A DNA stretch of 64,000 nt from Endomychus coccineus (Eukaryota > Arthropoda > Insecta > Coleoptera > Endomychidae), in contig OY294072.1 of assembly GCA_958510875.1 (NCBI GenBank), forward strand, positions 3,162,001-3,226,000. The letters run 5' to 3'. Of this stretch, positions 53,415-64,000 are shown piece after piece. The position numbers and the translations under genes were made by a program. The notes beneath the pieces were generated by a model. It was not told the DNA's origin, made no database searches, and was given only the letters and a program-made list of their open reading frames with translations. Position 1 is the stretch's first letter. Each line of letters opens with the position of its first letter.

Positions 53415-53696
53415 ATGGGTTTGGATTTTAGCAATGAAAGACATCTCCATAGTGGTCATCAGTCATTATCTACAACGAGCTCGAGGGAGAAGGTTGCTCC
53501 TGCATCACTGTCATTGAAGAAGGAGAAGGTTGCTTCTGCATCACTATCATTGGGAAATATAAATTTTTCGAAGTCCCTTGGTTACAATGTCGGAAAAACT
53601 TCAAATATTCAACGAGCCAAACTTCATTGGAGACATCATCCGGGAAGAAACTCATACCTACTATCCACACACAACATCTTTTGGCAACAGCGATGA
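53415..53696 (+). CDS. Small ORF overlapping MCP start (D)
   Basis: Counterpart of 6965-7144. Begins MGLDFSNERHLHSGHQS. D carries a duplicated LKKEKVASASLSL segment that keeps the frame. In D the frame runs further into the MCP gene (93 codons). Coding status uncertain. Confidence 0.3.
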   Translation: MGLDFSNERHLHSGHQSLSTTSSREKVAPASLSLKKEKVASASLSLGNINFSKSLGYNVGKTSNIQRAKLHWRHHPGRNSYLLSTHNIFWQQR

Positions 53697-54789
53697 AATT
53701 GAGATATTAATCAATCAACAAGATGTGTTGGTAGATTTGGCGTCGTCTGCTTTATTCATCGAGGCAGAATTCCAGCCAGAAGCAAGTGGTGATGGTGAAT
53801 GTAAACTAACAAATAATTTCGGAGCGTTTCTCTTCGAATATATTAGTTATGAATTGAATGGAAAAGAGATAGACAAAGTACGTGATCCTGGTATTGCCAG
53901 CACCATCAGAGCTTATCTAACATATGCCAAACATGAATCTATACCTCTAGCTATTTCTGGATGGTCATTTAAGGATGCATTGAGTTCAGTCTACAATAAT
54001 AAAATCAATTTATGGATACCGTTGAATTTTCTACTAGGCCTATTCGTTGACTATAACAAAGTCTTGAGTGGAAAACATAAGCTGCGCTTGATAAGGTCTC
54101 GAACCGATAACGATTGTTATACCAATAGCACAGGTACGAAGAGGGCTTAAATAAATGTGAAGACGATAGCATTAAAAGTGCGACATGTATTTCCAAGTGA
54201 TCAGGTTGAATTTCAAATGTTGGAGAATTTGAGTGCTGAGAAGCCTATTTTGATTCCATTTCGCAGCTGGGATCTGCATGAAAATCCGTTGATGAAGGAG
54301 AGCACTCGTGACATTTGGGCTGTTAAAACATCAATGAATTTGGAACGACCCAGATATGTGATTTTAGCTTTCCAAACTGATCGAAAAAATAATCCTGTTA
54401 AGCACAGTGCATATTTCGATAATATAAACTTGCTAAATGTAAAATTATACTTGAATTCAGAGTGTTATCCATATGAAGCAATGAAATTGAATTTCACCGA
54501 CCAGCAATACGTGGAAGCATACCAGATGTACTATGATTTCCAGAAATCATTTTCAAATAAAATAATAAGCGAACCCATGTTAGATTATATAGCATTCAAG
54601 AATAGAGCAATTTTTGTGATTGACTGTTCAAAACAAAACGATGCTATAAAGTCATCAACAGTTGACGTCAAACTAGAGATGGAAAGTTTCCTTAATTTCC
54701 CCAAAAACACCAGGGCTTATTGCATCATCATTAACGATCGTATAGTGGAGTATTCTCCAATTACAGGATCAGTTCGGAGTTTAGTGTGA
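53587..54789 (+). pseudogene. Major capsid protein, one stop (D)
   Basis: Close copy of the A MCP. ATG at 53587. A TAA at 54148-54150 interrupts the frame where A has a Lys codon (AAA). The Trp codon that is a stop in A is intact here. The rest is open to VEYSPITGSVRSLV. Followed by CTAAATAAATGTT, a poly(A)-type signal. Confidence 0.8.
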
Positions 54790-54885
54790 AGAACCATGAA
54801 TCTGTTATTATTTTAATTCTAAATGTATTTTTCTAAATAAATGTTATTATTATTATTTTTGGTATTTTATTTCTCTCACTTTCCC

Positions 54886-55094
54886 GCAAGACATCACAAT
54901 AATGAACGAGCCGTTTGGTAAAGTACAGTCCCTTGGATCAACCCATCAGGATTGTAATCTAAATTTTAAATATCGCTTCAGGTCTAGAAACAAAAATGTA
55001 TGCAACTATCTAATTAATAAATATAAAAGTGATTCAGATTATTATGTTATCTTTTCAATTATTATAATATGTAGTACCTAGTGGTTATAAGACA
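54886..55094. other. C-like joint at the right end of the D core
   Basis: From GCAAGACATCACAATAATGA on, the sequence matches C at 36066-36310 (CAGGATTGTAATCTAAATTT, RSRNKN-type segment, AAAAGTGATTCAGATTATTA). A has nothing like this after its MCP. The A-to-C switch point is therefore about 54886. Confidence 0.65.
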
Positions 55095-57867
55095 GTTTGC
55101 GGTGAATATTCTCTCTTATCTCGAGTGTTGAAGCCGATAAAGTTGTCACATTCAGAATAGCGAATATGAAAATAATAAATAACCTATCAATTCGTTGAAG
55201 CTTCTTTCTTCATGTGGGTTATCAATCTCAAACTTGAAGAATCTCAAATAAATCTACAGGTAATAATAGTCAAACATATTCATTTAGCACCGACCAACAC
55301 ACAGGCCCTCGTAGGCTCGCAAATGATAACAATGTTGCATACAAAATAGCTTTAGGCAATAAGCCGTTACATGGGAGATATCGATATGCTCAAATAAAAG
55401 GTAATAAAAGTGGGGTAATTTCTACAGCAGATATTTAACCTCAAAGATTCATCTGTTCGATGTTTGAGTCCTCATCGAACCATCATAGTTCGTGAACGAT
55501 GATGCCAGGCTGTTGAATCACGTGCTAAACAAGTGTCTGAATGTTGATAATGATCGCTTATGAAGAAGATACTATAGCTCTACTCAATATTCAGACTTTT
55601 ATGAAGCATGTGTTTGAATGTCATATAGATTAGCGTTTATGAAGATATTCATATGATTATGTAAACCCGTGAACAAAAAATGTGTTTATCATTATAATAT
55701 TTTACGCGAACGTATGGAGTTTGTAAAAGTCGTGCTCGTGAAGGAAAATGTACAGATTGCTAATGGAGATATTTATATAATTATTATTGGTATTTTATTC
55801 CTCATCAGCCCATCATAGTTCGTGAACGATGGTGACAGGCTGTTGAATCACGTGCTAAACAAGTGTCTGAATGTTGATAATGATCGCTTATGAAGAAGAT
55901 ACTATAGCTCTACTCAATATTCAGACTTTTATGAAGCATGTGTTTGAATGTCATATAGGTTAGCGCTTATGAAGATATTCATATGATTATTATCATTATT
56001 CACATCTATTCCTCATCATAGTTCTACCTCTTGGGGTGGTTGGGGAAATGAGTTCGATCTCTATAAAACTCCCTCGCATATATGTTTCCCATTGAAATTG
56101 AATGAATTTTATAAAAAGCTAACTATCCTATGAAGAAATGTGTGTCGATGAAAAATGTTTTATAAGTATATTTTTGCATACTGAAAAAATTATATTAGCA
56201 CATCTATATGTTTAAGATGATTAAAAATGTATTTTGTTATATAGCAATCGAGCTGTACAGACAGTTCGTGATGCGTAACATCGCTTCGTCTAGATTCTGT
56301 ATAGGTATTGGGCTACACCCAGCAGCAGCTAGATTTCGGATCATATTATGCGATTTACAATCAATATGATTCGAATATATACATATTACATGTGTGATTT
56401 AAAATAAAGTATTCTCATCATATTTGAAGGTGATCGGCGTATCTTTCTTATCTCTCGAACCAGCTGTAGCTCTACCGCAAAATATGATAGTGAATATTGT
56501 TCAACCTGCGACATAAACTTATTTGATTTATATCGGATAATTTATGGAACATACATGAATGAATATTATAGCGAATTATGTTTACTTCGGAACTAATTTT
56601 GGAAAAACATTTTATATATTCATATTACTTTCGGATAACTTATGAAACTACTTTAACATTGAAGGATCGCGCGCATCATCACGATAATTCCAAGTTGAAT
56701 AAGATGATTTAATAGTTATTTCTGCAAACGCTTCATAATATCGCTATTATGAGAAGCAGCATTTTTGTAAACTATCACATGTTAGATGTTATGGCCCTTA
56801 TTGAAGACTTGTGGGGGCAGACAATGCGCCGTGTACGATATCGTTATAACTCAGACAAAACCCTGCGACTAACGGCATGAACAAACGACCTCACATTTCA
56901 TTGAAGACTCCTGCAAGGTAGATACATCGCTGAAGACCTGCGTGATAGACATCATTATACCTGCACACTCTGTATAACCTCACATACACACCTGTCTCGT
57001 TGGAGATCGCGTGAGCTTCATCCAAATTCACATGACTAACGTCATACATAAACAATCTGTATAACCTCACATTCCATACCCATTGAAGTCTCCCAACTTC
57101 ATTTTGTATACTAAAAATAATTTCCATATATGTTTAAGATGATTGAAAGTAATTTCCTTATAAACATCGCGTTTGAGAAATGAAGAAGAAGATATCATTT
57201 CCACACTGTATATTTCCATCTATACACCCACTCCGATGAAGGAGCAGCAGCCCTCCCATGATACCTCCGATAAATACCCGCCTCTTTCAGAAATCACGTG
57301 ACTGACAGCATACATAAACCGCGCCATTATAACTCTTTCAAAACCCCTATGGCTAGCGCTATGAAGTCTCACATGCCATACCTCGCTTCGTGACATACCT
57401 GCATGACTAACGTCATGTAAAACAATTACCTGCATCATATAGACTGCAATATACTCGCACTTATCACTCAGACCGGATACCCTGCGGTTATATCTACAAC
57501 ATTAAAATCGCTTGTTCTCGATTCCTCCATAGCTGAGCGGTTAAGGAGCCGGCTTTGGATTTCATTTCTCGGGTTCGATTCCCGTGTGTAGAAAAAAAAT
57601 ATAATGATGCTGCTTTACATTGAAGTTCTCCCTAACCTCACATATTGCTTGATGTCTACCTTGAACGATCAAGCCCTAGCCGTCTACCCGGTAAGACCTA
57701 GAGGTTAGAGGCGAGACCACACCCTAACCGTCTACCCGGCCGGTAATACAGGGGTCAGTACTTACCGATACCTATCTGGGCATACCGCGCATGCACGAGT
57801 GTATCACTGGTTGCCTACATCTGATAAGGCTCTCTGCCTGGCCGCCCCAAGTGCCCCCATCCCTACT
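55095..57867. repeat. Right TIR of element D
   Basis: Inverted copy of the left arm, ending CCCATCCCTACT. Contains fewer 330-bp repeat units than the left arm and the second tRNA-like element. Small frames at 56891-57127 and 57220-57438 mirror those of the left arm. Confidence 0.85.
57524..57592 (+). ncRNA. tRNA-like sequence with A and B boxes (D right TIR)
   Basis: Exact mirror of 45630-45698: TAGCTGAGCGG and GGTTCGATTCC, followed by GTGTAG and an A-run. Located ~275 bp inside the element end in each arm, reading outward from the element in both. Confidence 0.5.
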
Positions 57868-60800
57868 TATGCACGAAGCGAACGAATCGTCGATCTAGAA
57901 GTTAACATTGAGTATACTAGAAATGTCATTAGTACAGCTATCGACATAAACCATGGGTCGGGATGTTCAGGAATATGTTTCAAATTTGAATCTGGGACTA
58001 AAAATGATTCTAGAGTATTCTTGGTTGAACGCGTACTCTCCTGGATCTGTAGATGTCATATCTTCAGTTTCCGAGATAAACGCGACGATGTACAAAGCGA
58101 ACGAATAGTCGATCTAGACATTTACATTGGGTATACTGAAATATTTATTAGAACAGCTATCGACATGAACTATTGGTTAAGATATTCAGGAATATGTTTT
58201 AAATTTGAATCCAAGACCAAAACTGATTCTCTGTAATCCTCGTAGCTGAACGCGTACACTCTTGAATCTGAAGATGTCATATCTTCAGTTTCCGAGAAAC
58301 ACGCGACAATGTACGAAGCGAACGAATTGTCGATCTGGACGTTTACATTGGGAATAATTGAATCGTTATTAGAATATTTATCGACATGAACTATAGGTCG
58401 GAATGTTCAGAAATATGTTTTGAATTTGAATCCGGGACTAGAGAAGATTCTAGAATCCTATTGGCTGAACGCGTTGACTCCTGGATCTGAAGATGTCATA
58501 TCTTCAGTTTTCGAGATAAAGGCGACAATGTACGAAGCGAATGAATCGTCGATCTAGACGTTTACATTGGGTATAATTAAATCGTTATTAGAACAGATGG
58601 GTCGAGATTTTCAGCAATACGTTTTAAATTTGAAACCGGGACTAAAGATGATGTTAAAATCCTCTTGACTAAACGCGTACACTTCTGGATCTGGAGATGT
58701 TATATCTCCAGTTTTCGAGATAAACGCGGCAAAGTACGGAGCGAATGAATCGTCGAACTGGACGTTCACATTGAGTATACTAAAATCGTTATTAAAACAG
58801 CTATCGACATTAACTATGGGTCGGGATGTTCAGAAATATGTTTTAAATTTGAATCCGGGACTAAAAATGATTTTAGAATTCTCTTGGCTGAACGGGTACT
58901 CTCCTGGATCTGAAGATGTCATATCTCCAGTTTTCGAGATGAATGCGATAATGCACGGAGCGAATGCGTTGTGTATCTATACGTTTACATTGTGTATACT
59001 AAAATCGTTATATGAACCGCTATTGACATGAACTATGGGTGGGGATGTTACCAAATATGTTTCAAATTTGAATCCGAAACTAGAAATGATATTAAAATAC
59101 TCTTGGATGAACGCGTACACTCCTGGATCTGGACATGTCATATCTTCAGTTTTCGATATAAACGCGTTAACGAACGAAGCGAATTAATCGTCGATCTAGG
59201 CGTTTACTCAAATCGTCATAAGAACACTCATCGACATGAACTTTGGGTCGAGATATTGAGAAAAATGTTTTGAACTTGAATCCGGGACTAAAAACGATTC
59301 CAGAATCCTCTTGGCTAAACACGTACACTCCTGGATCTGAAGATGTCATATCTCCAGTTTTCGAGGAACACGCGACAATGTACGAAGCGAACGAATCGTC
59401 GATCTAGACGTTTACATTGAGAATAGTTGAATCGTTATTAGAAGATTTATCGCCATGAACTATAGGTCGGAATGTTCAGAAATATGTTTTGAATTTGAAT
59501 GCGGGACTAAAAATGATTCTAGAATCCTATTGGCTGAACGCGTACACTCCTGGATCTGGAGATGTCATATCTTCAGTTTTCGATATAAACGCGACAACGA
59601 ACGAAGCCAATGAATGGTCGATCTAGACGTTTACATTGGGTTCACTCAAATCGTAATAAGAACAGTCATCGACAAGAACTTTGGCTCGAGATATTCAGAA
59701 ATATGTTTTGAATTCGAATCCAGGACTAAAAACGATTCCAGAATCCTCTTGGCTAAACGCGTACACTCCTGGATCTGAAGATGTCATATCTCCAGTTTCC
59801 GAGAAACACGCGGCAATGTACGAAGCGAACGAATTGTCGATCTAGACGTTTACATTGGGTATAATTGAATTGTTATTAGAACAGTTATCGCCATGAACTG
59901 TAGGTCGGAATGTTCAGAAATAAGTTTCGAATTTGAATCCGGGACTAGAAATGATTCTAGAATCTTATTGGCTGAACGCGTTAACTCCTGGATCTGAAGA
60001 TGACATATCTCCAGTTTCCGAGATGAACGCGACAATGTGCGAAGCGGATGAATCGTCGATCTAGACGTCCAAATTGAGTATACAGAAATCGTTATTAGAA
60101 CAGCTATCGACATAAACCATGGTTAGGGATGTTCAGAAATATGTTTTAAATTTGAATACGGGACTAAAAATGATTTTAGAATTCTTTCGGCTAAACGCAT
60201 ACACTCCTGGATCTGAAGATGTCATATCTTCAGTTTTCGAGATAAACGAGACAATCGATCTAGACGTTTATATTGGGTATACTAAAATCGTTATTAGAAC
60301 AGCTATCGACATGAAATATGGGTCGGGATGTTCAGAAATATGTTTTAAATTTGAGTCCGGGATTAAAAATGATTCTAGAATTCTCTTGGCCAAACGCCTA
60401 CACTCCTGGATCTGAAGATGTCATATCTTCAGTTTTCGAGATGAACGAGACAATGTACGAAGCGAACGAATCGTCGATCTGGACATTCACATTGAGTATA
60501 CTTAAATCGTAGCGAACGAATCGTCGACCTAGATGTTCACATTGGGGATACTCAAATCGTCATTGGAACAGCTATCGACATGACCTATTGGTCGGGATAT
60601 TAGGATATACGTTTTTAATTTGAATGCGGGACTCATTATTATTCTAGAATCCTCGTAGCTGTACGCAGTTTTCGAGATAAACGCGACAATGTACGAAGCG
60701 AACGAATCGTCGATCTAGACATTCACATTGGGTATACAAAATCGTTATTAGAACAGCTATCGACATGAAACGTAGGTCGGGATGTTCAGAAATATGTTTT

Positions 60801-63800
60801 GAATTTGAATCCGGAAGTAAAATTGATTTCGGAATCCTCTTGACTAAACGCGTAAACTCCTGGATCTGAAGATGTCATATCTTCAGTTTTTGAGTTAAAC
60901 GAGACAATGTACGAAGCAAACGAATCGTCGATCTAGACATTCAAATTGAGTATACTGAGATCGTAGCGATCGAATCGTCGACCTAGACGTTCACATTGGG
61001 TATACTCAAATCGTCATCAGAACAGCCATCGACATGAACTATTTGTTGGGATATTCAGAAATATGTTTCTGAATTTGAATCCGGGACTAAATATGATTTT
61101 AGAATCCTCGTGGCTGAACGCATACACTCCTGAATCTGGAGATGTCATATCTCCAGTTTTTGAGATAAACGCGACAATGTACGAAGCGAACGAATCGTCG
61201 ATCTAGACATTTACATTGGGTATACAAAATTGTTATTAGAACAGCTATTGACATGAACTATGGGTCGAGATGTTCAGAAATATGTTTTAAATTCGAATCG
61301 AAGACTAAAAATGATGTCGGAATCCTCTTGGCTAATCGAGTAAACTCTTGGATCTGAAGATGTCATATCTTCAGTTTTTGGAATAAACGCGACAATCTAC
61401 GAAGCGAATTTATCGTCGATCTAAAAGTTCACATTGAGTATACTAAAATCGTTATAAGAACAGTAATTGACATGAACTATGGGTCGAGATGTTCAGAAAT
61501 ATGTTTCAGATTTGAATCCGGTACTAAAAATGATTTTAAAATACTCCTGTCTACATGAGTACACTCCTGGAACTGAAGAAGTCATACTTTCAGTTTCCGA
61601 AATGAACGCGACAATGCACGGAGCGAATGAATCGTCGATCTAGATGTTTACATTGGGTATACTAAAATCGTCATGAGAACAGCTACCGACATGAACTATG
61701 GGTCGGGATGTTCAAAAATTAGTTTTAAATTCGAATCCGGGACTAAGAGTTATTTTAGAATCCTCTTTGCTGAACGCATACACTCCTGGATCTTAAGATG
61801 TCATATCTTCAGTTTTCGAGATTAACGCAACGATGTACGAAGCGGACGAATCGTCGATTCAGTGTTCACATTGGGTGTAGTCAAATCGTTATTAGAACAG
61901 TCATCGACATGAACTGTGGGTCGGCATATTCAGAAATATTTTTCAAATTTTAATCCAGGACAAATCAAGATTTTAGAATCCCCGTAACTGAACGCGTACA
62001 CTCCTGAATCTGAAGAGGTCATATCTTCAGTTTTCGAAATAAGCGCGACAAAGTACGAAGCGAACGAGTCGCCGATCTAGAACGTCACAGTGGGTATACT
62101 AAAATCGTTATTAGAACAGCTATCGAGATGAACAATTAGTCGGGATGTTCAGAAACATATTTCAAATTCAAATCCGGAACTAAAAATGATTTCGAAATCT
62201 CCTTGGCTGAACGCATAAACTCCTGAATCTGAAAATGTCATATCGTCAGTTTTTGAGATAAACTCGACAATATACGGAGCGAATGAATCGTCGATCTAGA
62301 CGTTTACATTGGGTATACTGAAATCGTTATAAGAACAGCTAATCACATAAATTATGGGTCGGGATGCTCAGAAAAATGTTTCAAATATGAATCCGGGACA
62401 ATAAATTATTTCAGAATTCTCTTGGGTGAACGCGTAGACTTCTGGATCCGAAAATGTCATATCTTCAGTTTCCGATATAAACGCGACAATGTACGAAGCG
62501 AATGAATCGTCGATCTAGACGTTTTTATTGGGTATACTAAAATCGTTATGAGAACAGCTATTGACATGAACTATGGGTCGGGACGTTCAGAAGTATGTTT
62601 TGAATTTGAATCTGGAACTAAAATGATTTTAGAATCCTCTTGGCTGAACGCGTACACTCCTGCATCTGGAGATGTCATATCGTTAGTTTTCGAGATTAAC
62701 GCGACATTTCACGAAGCGAACGAGTCGTCGGTCTAGACGTTCATATTGAGAATAATAAAATCGTTATCAGATCAGCTATCGACGTGAACTATAGGTCTGG
62801 ATGTTGAGAAATATGATTTAAATTTGAAACTGATTTTAGAATCCCATTGGCTGAACGCGTTCACTCCTGGATTTGAAGATGTTGTATATTCAGTTTTCGA
62901 TATAAACGCGACAATGTACGAAGCGAATGAATCGTCGATCTAGACGTTCACATTGGCTATACCAAAATCATTAAAAGAACAGCTATTGACATGAACTATG
63001 GTTCAAAATTCTCAGAAAAATTTTTCAAATTTGAATCCTGGACGAGGAATTTTTTTAGAATTCTCTTGGCTAAACACGTACACTCATGGATCTGAATATG
63101 TCATATCTTCAGTTTTCGAGATGAACGCGACAATGTACGAAGCAAATGAATCATCGATCTAGACGTTTACATTGGGTATACTGAAATCGTTTTAAGAACA
63201 GCTATTGACATGAACTATGTGTCGGGATGTTCAGAAATATGTTTTAAATTTGAATCCGGGACTAAGAATGATTTCAGAATCCTCTTGGCTAAACGCGTAC
63301 ACTCCTGGATCTGGAGATGTCATAAGTTCAGTTTTCAATATAAACGCGAAAATGTACGGAGCGAATGAATCGTTGATCTGGACGTTTACATTGGGTATAC
63401 TAAAATCGTTATAAGAAAAGCTATTGACATGAACTATGGGTCGTGATGTTTAGAAAATTGTTCCAAATATGAATCCGGGACAAAAAATGATTTCAGAATT
63501 CTCTTGGGTGAACGCGTAGACTCCTGGATCTGAAGATGTCATATCTTCAGTTTTTGAGATGAACGCGACAATATACGAGGCGAATGAATCGTCGATCTAG
63601 ACGTTCACATTGGGTATACTAAAATCGTTATAAGAACAGCTATTGACATGAACTGAGGGTCGAGATAATCAGAAATATGTTTTAAATTTGAATCCGGGAC
63701 TAAAACTGATTTTAGAATAGTTTCGGGTGAACGCGTACACTCCTGAAACTGAAGATGTCATATCTTCGATTCCCGAGATGAACTCAACAATGTACGAGGT

Positions 63801-64000
63801 GAATGAATCGTGGATCTAGACGTTTACATTGGGTATACTAAAATCGTTATAAGAACAGCTAATGTCATAAATTATGGGTTGGGATGCTCAGATATATGTT
63901 TCAAATTTGAATCCGTGACTTAAATCGACTTTAGAATTCTCCTGGCTAAACGCGTACACTCATGGATCTGAAGATGTCATATCTTCAGTTTTCGAGATTA
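57868..64000. repeat. ~219-bp satellite block 3
   Basis: Begins with the right TSD copy of D (TATGCA) and continues past the window end. Nearly 30 diverged monomers, some shortened (e.g. near 60240-60700 and 60960). Same landmarks as blocks 1 and 2. No gene seen. Confidence 0.9.

Larger units (their letters stand above)
45352..57867 (+). mobile_element. Maverick/Polinton-like element D (chimeric)
   Basis: 12,516 bp flanked by the 6-bp TSD TATGCA (45346-45351, 57868-57873). The ends AGTAGGGATGGGGGCACTTG resemble C, and the TIRs are ~3 kb. The core (48585 to ~54885) is A-type: 68-bp CRE repeats, CACGTG array, ATPase, ORF2, fibre, PLA2 remnant, penton and MCP. Integrase and protease are deleted and no polymerase is present, so it cannot move alone. 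Confidence 0.9.

Noticed and set aside
22381..57867. Polydnavirus-type proviral segments or a domesticated wasp virus locus
   Set aside because: 6-bp TSDs, AGTAG TIR ends and Maverick gene order explain the elements; no segment junction motifs or nudivirus-type genes were seen.
40881..64000. Many 60-150-codon frames in satellite (NLNPGLKMI and similar)
   Set aside because: Recur with the monomer, end at the same TAG and have no start context; treated as satellite translation.

Overview
This window looks like animal, most likely arthropod, nuclear DNA made of nested and adjacent Maverick/Polinton-type DNA transposons (virus-like elements) inserted in a tandem satellite. The evidence is AT-rich sequence, TATA boxes and AATAAA-type signals, a likely spliceosomal intron, long terminal inverted repeats (TIRs) starting AGTAG, exact 6-bp target-site duplications (TSDs), and a gene set of packaging ATPase, DDE integrase with chromodomain, adenovirus-type protease, penton and major capsid homologues (MCP) and protein-primed-type DNA polymerase B. 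No ordinary host gene was recognised and the species cannot be named.

Layout. Element A (start off-window to 11980, + strand gene order) carries ATPase, ORF2, a coiled-coil fibre-like protein, integrase, a phospholipase-A2-fold protein, protease, penton, MCP, an MSV199/Bro-like gene and a minus-strand membrane-protein relic. A is inserted inside the MCP gene of an older element X (11981 to about 13935). Element B (14208-21021, minus strand) is a truncated, decayed relative of A. Satellite with a ~219-bp period fills 21022-22380, 40904-45345 and 57874-64000. Element C (22381-40897, 18.5 kb, TSD GAAATA) has ~1.6-kb TIRs, an intact 1233-residue PolB, a mosaic of broken fragments of another PolB, a zinc-finger protein and an intact secreted matrix metalloproteinase. 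It has no capsid gene and no integrase. Element D (45352-57867, 12.5 kb, TSD TATGCA) has C-like TIR ends around an A-like core: ATPase, ORF2, fibre, penton and MCP. Its integrase and protease are deleted.

How the genes fit together. Replication (PolB, in C) and virion assembly, packaging and integration (A, B, D) lie on different elements. C and D share terminal sequence and an interior block, and D is a chimera of the two types. A two-component, trans-complementing Maverick system is the most interesting reading, but it is inference. The alternative is that all copies are deletion derivatives of a complete element elsewhere.

Decay is uneven. All three MCP genes carry one in-frame stop each, at different positions. 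All three ATPase and all three fibre genes are open, as are both pentons, PolB and the metalloproteinase.
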